A stretch of 64,000 nt of DNA, taken from Ectothiorhodospira shaposhnikovii (GTDB lineage: Bacteria > Pseudomonadota > Gammaproteobacteria > Ectothiorhodospirales > Ectothiorhodospiraceae). The stretch is from assembly GCF_022227765.1 (NCBI RefSeq), contig NZ_JAJMLZ010000001.1:124001-188000 (forward strand), written 5' to 3'. This document shows positions 19,903 to 27,702 of the stretch, piece by piece; position 1 is the stretch's first letter; each line of letters begins with the position of its first letter. Under the pieces are notes generated by a model. The model saw only the letters and a program-made list of their open reading frames with translations. It had not been told where the DNA came from and ran no database searches. Both the position numbers and the translations under genes were made by a program.

Positions 19903-20106
19903 ATGAAGAGATACGGCATCCGCGTTACCCTGCCCGAGGGAGACACCCTGTCCGCCGGCCATCTACTGGGGGAGAACTGGGAGCAGTTCCGGTGGTTCGA
20001 CAGCGCTCAGGAGCGGGATCGCATGTTCGATGAGATGCGCCGGCCGCCGCCGTATTACCGGCGTGGTGACGTGGCAACTCAGGTGTTGGAGAAGGTGGAT
20101 CGCTGA
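19903..20106 (+). CDS. Small hypothetical protein (67 aa)
   Basis: Not recognised. Starts at ATG 19903 behind a TTTGGAGAT ribosome binding site. The product is soluble, charged and rich in Arg/Asp/Glu (MKRYGIRVTLPEGDTLSAGH..., then ENWEQFRWFDSAQERDRMFDEM, ending VLEKVDR), with no signal peptide or membrane span. It lies 63 bp before the transglutaminase-like gene on the same strand, so the two may be co-transcribed. Confidence 0.65.
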   Translation: MKRYGIRVTLPEGDTLSAGHLLGENWEQFRWFDSAQERDRMFDEMRRPPPYYRRGDVATQVLEKVDR

Positions 20107-20169
20107 TATCTTGCCGGGACTGGTCCGCTCCGGGGTGCATGGAACACTGAATAGCAGAGAGGACGGACC

Positions 20170-20979
20170 ATGTGGTTGCGAGTCGGTTGTAACCTGGAAA
20201 TGCGTTTTCAGGTGGAAAGTCCCATGCTGCTCCTGCTCAGACCGCGCAGTGATGCCCATCAATGGGTGGCGCAGGATCGTTATGCCGTTTTTCCCGGCAT
20301 GCCGATCATCGAATACACCGACATGTACGGTAACCTGTGGCAGCGCCTGACGGCGCCGCCCGGTTACTTCAAAGTGGAGGTGCGTTCCGATGTGCAGGTG
20401 CCGGCCACCCTGGAGCAGGCACCCGGGGCGCCCTTCGTCCTGATTCAGGACCTGCCGGATCAGGCCCTGATGTATCTGACACCCAGTCGCTACTGCGACT
20501 CGGACCGGCTGGGCCGGCTGGCCGGCGAGATTGTGGCAGGCTGCATTCCCGGCTATGACCAGGTGGCGGCGATCACCCGCTGGACCCATGAGCACCTTGG
20601 CTACCTCACCGACTCCGATCCGGCGCCTATTTCCGCGCTGGAGGCCATCGATCGGCGTAATGGTGTCTGTCGGGATTTCAGCCACGTCGGCATCGCCCTG
20701 TGTCGGAGTCTGAGCATCCCGGCCCGTTATGTGGTGGGTTACCTGAATCAACTGGAACCCATGGATCTGCATGCCTGGTTCGAGGCCTTCGTGGGAGGGC
20801 AGTGGTATTCCTTTGATCCTACCCGGGCAAGGCCGGATGCAGGCCGGGTTCGCTTGGGCTATGGGCGGGATGCGGCAGATGTTCCCGTGTTCAATCAGTT
20901 CGGTCCGCTGGTGCTGCCGTCCCGGATGGAAGTGTCCGTGGAGCAGATCACAGTGCCGATCGGTGAAACCCCGTCCTGA
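20170..20979 (+). CDS. Transglutaminase-like cysteine protease family protein
   Basis: 269 aa cytoplasmic protein (no signal peptide). The papain-like transglutaminase core carries the complete triad: C167 in NGVCRDFSH, H201 in DLHAWFEA and D216 in SFDPT. The N-terminal part (residues 1-110) is a beta-rich domain typical of the bacterial transglutaminase N-terminal family. Such proteins are peptidases or amide-forming enzymes; the substrate is unknown. AGAGGA box before the start. Its end overlaps by 32 bp with the convergent aspartoacylase-like gene. See the neighbourhood finding for a possible link. Confidence 0.85.
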   Translation: MWLRVGCNLEMRFQVESPMLLLLRPRSDAHQWVAQDRYAVFPGMPIIEYTDMYGNLWQRLTAPPGYFKVEVRSDVQVPATLEQAPGAPFVLIQDLPDQALMYLTPSRYCDSDRLGRLAGEIVAGCIPGYDQVAAITRWTHEHLGYLTDSDPAPISALEAIDRRNGVCRDFSHVGIALCRSLSIPARYVVGYLNQLEPMDLHAWFEAFVGGQWYSFDPTRARPDAGRVRLGYGRDAADVPVFNQFGPLVLPSRMEVSVEQITVPIGETPS

Positions 20980-21985
20980 TTTCGGCATCCATCCGCTCCA
21001 TCAGGTAGCACAGGCAGTCCTGGCGGATCACCCGTTCATCCAGGGTGAGCATGGAGGGCATCATGGGGCGGGTGAGTACCAGACGGCCGTGTTCCACCGC
21101 GAAGTAGTGGGCGGACACCTCCGCCCCTTGTTCGTCATGGGCCGTGACCGGTAGCGGGCGGCCCCCGTTGACCGTGCCCAGCACGGTGCCGGCGGGCAGT
21201 TCCCGGAAGTTCATGTGGTCCAGGTCCGGGGCGAACAGCAGGTCCGTCCTTCTGTCCTCGAAACTGATCCGGACCTCGGCCGGGATCTTTACCTGGGCCA
21301 CGGTATGGAACAGGTCCAGATCATGGGCGGGAACCGGGGTATCCGGCAGTTCCGCCAGGTTCAGGCAGGCACGGACATAGTCCGCCGCATGCATCACCCC
21401 GTGCCGGTCGGTGGGTTTGCCGCATTCCAGGGTCACCGCCGGACACAACTCGGCAAAGGCCATGGACTGCACGCCCCGGGGGCGTATGAAGTACACCACC
21501 GTGCGGCTGAACAGGGTGGCCAGACGCAGGTAGCGGTGGTCCAGCCGGTTGATGCAGGCATAGTGGGGGTTCAGGCCGGTGTTGTTGTGAATGTCCACGC
21601 TGGCAAAGACGCCCCGTAACCTCATGGTATCCACCACCTCGGCGGCAAGCCGGGATTCCGGGCTGTCCGGTGCCTCCGTGCCCGGCCAGATGCGATTGAA
21701 GTCCGCCTGACCCTCCAGGCGTCTGACGCCTTCCCGGGCTGCCGCCACATTCCCCACGAACAGGCTCAATCCCCTGGGCAGTTCCCCGGCCGACAGTTCC
21801 GCGAGTACCTGCTGGATGGCATGCAGGCCAACCGGCTCGTTGCCGTGCAGCAGGATGGAGACGAACAGGGCAGGCATCCGGCGGCCCGGCAGATGAAACA
21901 GGGTCGGTTCGGGGACGATGCGATGCAGTTCCCCGACCGGGGTATCCAGAAAGCCCGCGGGCAGTCCTTCCTGCTGTCTCAGCAT
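20948..21985 (-). CDS. Succinylglutamate desuccinylase/aspartoacylase family zinc hydrolase
   Basis: 345 aa member of the M14-like AstE/AspA family, zinc enzymes that remove an acyl group from an amino acid. Zinc ligands and catalytic residues are recognisable: H47-G-N-E50, the arginine motif DFNRIWPG, H133 in DIHNNTG, and the catalytic glutamate E187 in TLECGK. No other ast genes are near, so arginine catabolism is unlikely; the gene follows the GCS2-type ligase with a 7-bp overlap and its own GGAGGA box, pointing to a shared pathway. Exact substrate unknown. Confidence 0.82.
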   Translation of the reverse strand: MLRQQEGLPAGFLDTPVGELHRIVPEPTLFHLPGRRMPALFVSILLHGNEPVGLHAIQQVLAELSAGELPRGLSLFVGNVAAAREGVRRLEGQADFNRIWPGTEAPDSPESRLAAEVVDTMRLRGVFASVDIHNNTGLNPHYACINRLDHRYLRLATLFSRTVVYFIRPRGVQSMAFAELCPAVTLECGKPTDRHGVMHAADYVRACLNLAELPDTPVPAHDLDLFHTVAQVKIPAEVRISFEDRRTDLLFAPDLDHMNFRELPAGTVLGTVNGGRPLPVTAHDEQGAEVSAHYFAVEHGRLVLTRPMMPSMLTLDERVIRQDCLCYLMERMDAEIRTGFHRSAL

Positions 21986-23451
21986 GATTCAGAATCCTCC
22001 GGGGAGACGGGTTGCAGATCCCATTGATGGACAGGGTCGTCGGTGGCCTGGTGCCGGCGCAGGGCCCGGGTCAGCGCGGGCATGTCCCGTCCGTGCCGGG
22101 CAACGAAATCCCGTTGCCAGCGGGCGCCGTTGCGGCCCGACCGGACTCGCTCGGCCAGGATTTCCAGGTAATGATGGCTGTCCGCCCGGGCCAGTCCCAG
22201 GCGCTGAAGGCCGTGACGGGCCCGGGGCAGCAGTTCGTCCAGGATCAGGTCCTGTATCCCGATGCGTTCCCCATGTCGCCATTGCAGGACGGCGGCCAGT
22301 CCCAGGCGGGCCGACTGGTAGAAGTTGTCCTTGGCGGCGGCAAAGGGGATCAGGGATTCGGGCCCCCCGGGTTCGGTGAGCAGGTCTTCCACCAGACCAT
22401 AGAAAAAGGCGGCATTGGCCATGCTGTCGGCGAGGGTGGGGCCTGACGGCAGGACCCGGTGCTCAATCCGGACATGGGGGCGGCCTTCGTCGTCAAAACC
22501 GATCAAGGGCCGGTTCCAGCGCCAGATGGTGCCGTTGTGCAGGCGCAGATGAGGGAACCGCTCCGGCGGGGTGTCGCTGCACATGGGCAGCAGAACCGGG
22601 AAATGCGCCAGGTTTTCCTCGAAGCATTCCAGGATGGACTCCCGGGCATAGCCGGAACCGAAGCTGACCCGGCGCAGGGGGCCTCGGGCCACCTCTTCGT
22701 AGCCACCCACTTCCACCGCCTGTTCGAAGACGGGAATCCGGGTCTCGTCCCACAGATCCTTGCCGAACAGGAAGGGGGCATTGGCGCCGGCGGCCACCAT
22801 TGGGGCGGAGGCGATGATGGCGGCGTTGTATACCTGGTGGGCCGTATCCGGCGGTGTCTGCAGGTGGATCTGGAACGAGGTGGTGGCGGCCTCCAGCATG
22901 ACATCCCGGTGCAGGTGCAGAAGATGCTCCCGGCCGGCGATGTCCAGACGCACCGGGCGCCCCTGCCGGGAGCGGAAGACCTCTCGGTTCAGGGCGCGGT
23001 AGCGTTTCATGGACGACATGTTGCCCAGACGCAGGTGTTCCGGGCGCAAGGTGGGCAGGATGCCGGTCATCAGGGCGCGGGCGCCGACGGCCTCGGCGGC
23101 CTCAAGGGCGCGCTGCCAGGTGGCCGACATCTCCCGATGGATCAGGCCGAGGGCACGGCCCTTCAGCGGGTGGGGGTGGGTGTTGACCTCGATGTTGAAG
23201 GCGGCCAGCTCGGGCGTGGCCATGGGGTCATCGAATTGTCGCAGGAAGGCTTCGTTGAGGGGGGCCGGGCCTTCGTGCCGATCCAGCAGCCAGGCCTCGA
23301 TCTCGAATCCCGCCACCGGGTCGTCGTGGACGAAACGGCCCTGCTGGAACCATTCCCGGGCGAGCCGGGTTTCGGCTTCCAGGTGGCTCCGGAAGCGGGT
23401 GAAATCGCCGGCCTTGAAGTGTGTGTGATCGATCTCCTGGCCCACGGTCAT
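21979..23451 (-). CDS. Glutamate-cysteine ligase type 2-like carboxylate-amine ligase
   Basis: 490 aa enzyme of the GCS2 (YbdK-like) superfamily, which joins a carboxylate to an amine with ATP through an acyl-phosphate. The start region shows GFEIEAWLLDRHEGPAP and later ELAAFNIEVN, which correspond to the metal-binding glutamates of the family; FQIHLQ and RVSFGSGY match the body. True GshA is not obvious here, and the partner gene is a deacylase, so the product may be a modified amino acid or dipeptide and not glutathione. First gene of a two-gene minus-strand operon. Confidence 0.8.
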   Translation of the reverse strand: MTVGQEIDHTHFKAGDFTRFRSHLEAETRLAREWFQQGRFVHDDPVAGFEIEAWLLDRHEGPAPLNEAFLRQFDDPMATPELAAFNIEVNTHPHPLKGRALGLIHREMSATWQRALEAAEAVGARALMTGILPTLRPEHLRLGNMSSMKRYRALNREVFRSRQGRPVRLDIAGREHLLHLHRDVMLEAATTSFQIHLQTPPDTAHQVYNAAIIASAPMVAAGANAPFLFGKDLWDETRIPVFEQAVEVGGYEEVARGPLRRVSFGSGYARESILECFEENLAHFPVLLPMCSDTPPERFPHLRLHNGTIWRWNRPLIGFDDEGRPHVRIEHRVLPSGPTLADSMANAAFFYGLVEDLLTEPGGPESLIPFAAAKDNFYQSARLGLAAVLQWRHGERIGIQDLILDELLPRARHGLQRLGLARADSHHYLEILAERVRSGRNGARWQRDFVARHGRDMPALTRALRRHQATDDPVHQWDLQPVSPEDSESC

Positions 23452-23462
23452 CCCCGGATGTG

Positions 23463-23496
23463 CGTGAGCCCTGATCGTCGTCGATCAGGGCTCACG
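23463..23496. terminator. Perfect 15-bp stem-loop between fabA and the ligase gene
   Basis: 23463-23477 pairs perfectly with 23482-23496 around a TCGT loop. It lies 20 bases past the fabA stop and 11 bases before the ligase start on the minus strand. There is no T-tract on either strand, so it could be a terminator, an RNA-stabilising hairpin or an operator. Confidence 0.55.
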
Positions 23497-23516
23497 GGTC
23501 AAACGGGGAGGGGGCT

Positions 23517-24029
23517 TCAGAAACCGTCGGTGGAGGTGAACAGCCCGACCCGCAGATCCTTGGCGGTGTAGATCAGGCGATCGTCCACCAGTACCTGGCC
23601 GTCGGCGATGCCGAGTACCAGCTTGCGGGTGATGACGCGCTTGACGTCCACCTGGTAGGTGACCTTCCTGGCGCTGGGCAAAACCTGCCCGGTGAATTTC
23701 ACTTCGCCCACACCCAGGGCGCGACCGCGGCCGGGATTGCCGATCCAGGCCAGGTAGAAGCCCACCAGCTGCCACATGGCATCCAGGCCCAGGCAGCCGG
23801 GCATGACGGGGTCACCCGGGAAATGGCAGTCGAAGAACCAGAGATCGGGATTGATGTCCAGTTCGGCACGCATCTCACCCTTGCCGAAGGCGCCGCCCTC
23901 GTCACTGATATGGTTGATGCGATCCATCATCAGCATGTTCGGGACCGGCAGCTGAGCATTGCCGGGGCCGAACATCTCTCCGTGGCCGCATTGCAGAAGT
24001 TCTTCGCGCTCGTAACTGTTCTTTCGCAT
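23517..24029 (-). CDS. fabA: 3-hydroxydecanoyl-ACP dehydratase/isomerase
   Basis: Introduces the cis double bond of unsaturated fatty acids in the anaerobic pathway. 170 aa, normal length. Conserved: [39 protein letters not shown] with the catalytic histidine in [11 protein letters not shown] and the catalytic Asp in [11 protein letters not shown]. fabB is not in the window. A strong hairpin follows. Confidence 0.96.
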   Translation of the reverse strand: MRKNSYEREELLQCGHGEMFGPGNAQLPVPNMLMMDRINHISDEGGAFGKGEMRAELDINPDLWFFDCHFPGDPVMPGCLGLDAMWQLVGFYLAWIGNPGRGRALGVGEVKFTGQVLPSARKVTYQVDVKRVITRKLVLGIADGQVLVDDRLIYTAKDLRVGLFTSTDGF

Positions 24030-24103
24030 GGGTTGGGTGTCTGGCGATAAGGAGCCGCCTATTGGACCGGATTACGCCCCCGGGCACAAGGGGAAATCCG
24101 GTT

Positions 24104-24427
24104 TCAGGCGTCCCAGCGTAGCTGAGCCAGTTCCGAACGGGTGAAGAACCGGCCCTGACGCATGAAGCCGGCGACAATGCCGTCCTTCAGGGCGGTGATG
24201 CGGCCCTGTTCATCCCGTTCGATCACCCAGTGATCCGGCAGCCCATCCAGCAGGTGGATGACCGCCAGCGAACCATCCTCGTTGATGGACAGGTGTGTTT
24301 CGTGCGTCTGCACGTCCATGAACGCAGGGAGAAAACCCAGCACGGCAGCCCCGGCCGTCATGTCCGGCAGTTCCCGGTAGGGGGTGAGCTGGGCGCCCAT
24401 TTTCAGTTCCAGTTGGCTTCGGTCCAT
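24104..24427 (-). CDS. Conserved-looking hypothetical protein (about 107 aa)
   Basis: No family recognised. The product MDRSQLELKMGAQLTPYRE... has mixed sequence with HETHLSINEDGSLAVIHLLDG and RQGRFFTRSELAQLRWDA, soluble, with no signal peptide. The start is uncertain: further in-frame ATG codons at 24451 and 24478 would lengthen it by 8 or 17 residues, none with a clear ribosome binding site. It sits on the same strand as fabA, 74 bp upstream. Confidence 0.55.
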   Translation of the reverse strand: MDRSQLELKMGAQLTPYRELPDMTAGAAVLGFLPAFMDVQTHETHLSINEDGSLAVIHLLDGLPDHWVIERDEQGRITALKDGIVAGFMRQGRFFTRSELAQLRWDA

Positions 24428-24623
24428 GGGTCGGTCTCTATTGAATTGCATGATCCGATTGTATTTCGGCATATTCATGCGTGAACATGCATGCGCCTGT
24501 CAGTCCAGGTGGTGTACAACGGGGTAGCCTGGAACAGGATGGCCTCAATAGATTTGTCGGCCGTCCATCGGAAAACTTTAAGCCGTCTGCCGGCCACCCG
24601 TACCGAAAACCGGGAGTTGATGA

Positions 24624-26039
24624 ATGAGCAGCAACGATCTATGGGGCCTGTGGGCGGACAGCCTGGGTATTTCCATCCTGATCTGGGTGGTGATCGGGAT
24701 CCTGGTCCTTTACTTCAGTCGCCCCTGGCTGCGCCGTGGATTGCGGCAGCTCTTTCATCTGCTGGAATGGCAGTTCCGAGCTGCCGCCCATGGCCTGCGA
24801 TTTGCCGGTCGCAAGGTGCGTCATCGTCACCAGGCCTATCTGCGTGGCGTGGCGCTGCGCCGTCTGCAGCTGAGGGTGGAACGGGAATATCTGGGCATCC
24901 ATCATCGTCTCAACCGGGATCTGGGAGGGTATGCCCTCCTGCAGCGACGCATTGCCGAACAGATCGAAAGGATCGAAGAGGACTACCGCCAGACCCGGGA
25001 CCAGATTCCCGAGGAGCCCGCCTGGATCCATACCGCCCGCGCCCTGGCCGAGGCCCCCCCAAAACCGGATCCTCGTGTCGGCACCATGCTGCAGGAGATC
25101 CACGACACCCTGGCCCGCGTGGGCCGGGATACCCTGGAGGAGTATCGCCAGGGCAACCGGGAGCGACTGAAGATACTCCGTGGTTTATTGCCGGAATGGC
25201 GTGCCCTGGGCGACCGTCTGACCGACCTGGAAAAAGGCGTGGTCGCGGTGCGGGATCAGGCGCGACACCTGGATGTGACGCTGTCCCAGTACCAGCGCTT
25301 CAGGGACCGGGGCATGCCCCCGCCCGCCCTGACCCTGGCCTCGCTGGGCCAGCTGCTGGTGAGCCTGCTACTGCTGGGTCTGATCCTGATGGCGGGGGTG
25401 ACGGGGTATCACCTGCTGCTCATGCCCGTCACGGAAATGCTGGGCTGGCATCCCGGGGAAGCGGGTGGCCCCGGCCTGGCCTCCCTGGCAACGCTGTTGT
25501 TTCTGCTCATGCCGGCGATGGCCGGTGGCATGATTCTGGAGTCCCGGGGCGTGACCTCCCTGTTGCCCATGGTTGCCGGTTGGGACGCGGCGGGGAGGCG
25601 GCGCCTGATGTGGGGCGGCATTCTATTGCTGATCCTGCTGGCCTGGCTGTCCGGCGCGCTGGCCGCGTCCCGTGATCTGTTCATCCTGCACGAGGACGCC
25701 CTGGGCCGACTGCTGGAAGGTGAGCCGGAACTGGCGCTGCCGCCGCTGGAATGGCTTTCCCTGTTGACGCTGCTGTCCCTGGGCGGGTTGATGACCCTGC
25801 TGCTGGCGCTGACCCCGTTGCCGCTGCAGTTGTTCATGCAGGCCATGGGGGTGCTGGGGGGGTGGTGGGTCGTGGTGGTGCTGCAGGTACTGGCGTTCCT
25901 GAGCTTCCATCTTGCCCGCACGATGCGGCTGCTGTCCTGGTTCCTGCCGGTAGTCTATGACCTGATCCTGTTCCTGCCCCTGCAACTGGAGCACCGGGTA
26001 CGGCGATGGCAGCGGTCCAGGGCATCCACGAAGACGTGA
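24624..26039 (+). CDS. Unrecognised membrane protein with coiled-coil domain
   Basis: 471 aa, family not recognised. Visible layout: one N-terminal membrane span (about 14-32); a strongly basic then helical charged cytoplasmic-type region (about 45-225) with heptad-like Arg/Glu/Leu pattern; then at least five further hydrophobic spans (about 230-250, 275-300, 330-350, 375-400, 405-430) and a basic C-terminus (VRRWQRSRASTKT). The two-part build resembles mechanosensitive or transporter-associated proteins but no diagnostic motif was found. Starts 10 bases after a TTGATG; its best ribosome binding site is weak (GGGAG). Stands alone, convergent with the rhodanese gene. Confidence 0.7.
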   Translation: MSSNDLWGLWADSLGISILIWVVIGILVLYFSRPWLRRGLRQLFHLLEWQFRAAAHGLRFAGRKVRHRHQAYLRGVALRRLQLRVEREYLGIHHRLNRDLGGYALLQRRIAEQIERIEEDYRQTRDQIPEEPAWIHTARALAEAPPKPDPRVGTMLQEIHDTLARVGRDTLEEYRQGNRERLKILRGLLPEWRALGDRLTDLEKGVVAVRDQARHLDVTLSQYQRFRDRGMPPPALTLASLGQLLVSLLLLGLILMAGVTGYHLLLMPVTEMLGWHPGEAGGPGLASLATLLFLLMPAMAGGMILESRGVTSLLPMVAGWDAAGRRRLMWGGILLLILLAWLSGALAASRDLFILHEDALGRLLEGEPELALPPLEWLSLLTLLSLGGLMTLLLALTPLPLQLFMQAMGVLGGWWVVVVLQVLAFLSFHLARTMRLLSWFLPVVYDLILFLPLQLEHRVRRWQRSRASTKT

Positions 26040-26070
26040 TGTCCCGGGCCGCCATGCCGGGCCGAAGGGA

Positions 26071-26502
26071 TCAGCACTGCTCCCAGGGCAGACCGTGGAA
26101 GCGCCAGCCGCCCAGGCTGGAGCGTTGGTGCTTCTCGTCCAGTTCTCCCTCAAAGCCTTCGCCGATGTGGTAGACGTTGGGAATCCCCTCCCTGATCAGC
26201 AGTCGACCCGCATCCAGGGAACGCTTGCCGCTACGGCAGATGAGGATCACCGGGGCACCGGTTTCCGGGGCTGACTCACTCCCGACGCTGCCCAGCAGCA
26301 GCTTGCGTACCTCGGGCACGAACCTCGGGTTGAGGGTCCAGTCCGGCTCGTCCATCCAGGGGATGTGCACGGCGCCGACCGGGTGCCCGACAAACAGGAA
26401 TTCCATGCTGGAGCGGATGTCGATCAGCAGGGCTCTCGGATTTTCCCTGAGCAATTCATGGGCTTCCCGCGGACTCAGGTGAGCAGGGTCTTTCTCTGCC
26501 AT
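26071..26502 (-). CDS. Rhodanese-like sulfurtransferase domain protein
   Basis: 143 aa single-domain rhodanese without signal peptide, so cytoplasmic. The active-site loop is C89-R-S-G-K-R94, the persulfide-forming cysteine with a basic loop typical of catalytic (not phosphatase-type) members. The N-terminal LLIDIRSSMEF and HIPWM match the domain. It likely handles sulfane sulfur, in keeping with a sulfur-metabolising host, but a general redox role is equally possible. Confidence 0.88.
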   Translation of the reverse strand: MAEKDPAHLSPREAHELLRENPRALLIDIRSSMEFLFVGHPVGAVHIPWMDEPDWTLNPRFVPEVRKLLLGSVGSESAPETGAPVILICRSGKRSLDAGRLLIREGIPNVYHIGEGFEGELDEKHQRSSLGGWRFHGLPWEQC

Positions 26503-26712
26503 GGGCTGTGATTCCAGTGGTTGGTGTGACGTGATCCTGGGGCAGGCGTTCAGGTTTCAGGCCTGCAAGGCTGATAGAGTAGGGGAGTGGCGCTCGTCCG
26601 TCACCCCGCACGCGGTGAGGGCCGGCCGTGTTTTTGTGACCTTCGGCACAAGTAACAGTCCTGCTGTCCCCGGCCCTGCCGGGGGGACGATTACAATAGG
26701 CGCGCCTGATCC

Positions 26713-27432
26713 ATGACCGACAAGCAAAGGACATCTTTCGTGAAACACCCTCTGGTATCCCTGCCGCCTCTGATCCTGGTCATCCTGCTGCTGACAACTG
26801 CCTGGTCCGGCTTGGCCCAGGCCCAGAGCACGGCCTATATCTCCGACGAACTCAGCGCCCATATCCGTACCGGCAAGACGCTGCAGCATCGCATCCTGCA
26901 GTTTCTCACCAGCGGCACGGCGGTGACCGTGCTGCAGGTGGATGACGACGGCTATAGCCTGGTTCGGACGGCCAACGGGACCGAGGGGTGGATCGAGAGC
27001 CGTTTTCTCATGAACCGTCCCCACGCCAGGGAACGTTTGGCCCAGGCAGAGCGTCGTATACAGCAGCTGGAGGAAAATCGCGGGGAACAGGGCGACCGGA
27101 TTCGTGGTCTGACGGCTGAACGGGACAATGAAACCCAGCGGGCCAACGCCTTGAGTGCGCGGCTGGCGGAGCTGGAGCGGGAACTGGAAACCCTGCGCGA
27201 GGTGGCGGCGGATCCACTGGAAACCGCCCGTCGCAACGAGGCCCTGACCGACGCGCTGACCCGGGAACAGGCCCGGGTCGGGGCGCTCCAGGATCAGAAT
27301 CGTGCCTTACAGGAAAATGTGCGCAGGGACTGGTTTCTGGTGGGAGCCGGTGTATCCATCGGCAGCCTGTTGCTGGGGATCATCCTGACCCGTATTCGCT
27401 GGCGCCGTCGGCAAAGTGGCTGGATCGACTGA
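26713..27432 (+). CDS. SH3 domain protein with coiled coil and C-terminal membrane anchor (YgiM-like)
   Basis: 239 aa. A signal peptide or N-terminal span (about 15-37, ending AQAQS) is followed by a bacterial SH3 domain (about 38-100: AYISDELSAHIRTG...WIESRFLM), a long coiled coil (about 100-200) and a C-terminal span (about 208-227) with basic tail. This layout is the TIGR04211/YgiM family found in many gammaproteobacteria; the function is unclear, probably envelope related. A TACAAT box lies at 26692-26697. Confidence 0.82.
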   Translation: MTDKQRTSFVKHPLVSLPPLILVILLLTTAWSGLAQAQSTAYISDELSAHIRTGKTLQHRILQFLTSGTAVTVLQVDDDGYSLVRTANGTEGWIESRFLMNRPHARERLAQAERRIQQLEENRGEQGDRIRGLTAERDNETQRANALSARLAELERELETLREVAADPLETARRNEALTDALTREQARVGALQDQNRALQENVRRDWFLVGAGVSIGSLLLGIILTRIRWRRRQSGWID

Positions 27433-27445
27433 TCCCGGCGGCGAC

Positions 27446-27478
27446 ATCCCTTTCTGCTGCGTCGCAGCAGAAAGGGAT
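27446..27478 (+). terminator. Perfect 15-bp hairpin after the SH3 gene
   Basis: 27446-27460 pairs perfectly with 27464-27478. It begins 14 bases after the stop and is not followed by a T-run on the plus strand, so termination may be weak or factor-dependent. Confidence 0.6.
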
Positions 27479-27702
27479 TGCAAACAAAAAGCAAGTTTGG
27501 TTAGCATAAAACGTGCCTGAGTGAAGGCTCACGGAGTCGTGTGCCGCTAATTTTTGCCTGCCCGATGTCCGGGGGCAATATTGCATCCATCCACGTTCAA
27601 CCTGGAGGAGAGAGGCATCCGCGGTCGGTCCTTGACGCGGGGCAGGGGGTATTGGTGCCGAACACCGCGCCGGCCTCTGCTGAATCGCCCATCAGACAAC
27701 CC

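Noticed and set aside
21979-23451. Calling this gene gshA (glutathione synthesis)
   Set aside because: It belongs to the GCS2/YbdK branch, its partner is a hydrolase and not gshB, and the substrate cannot be read from sequence.
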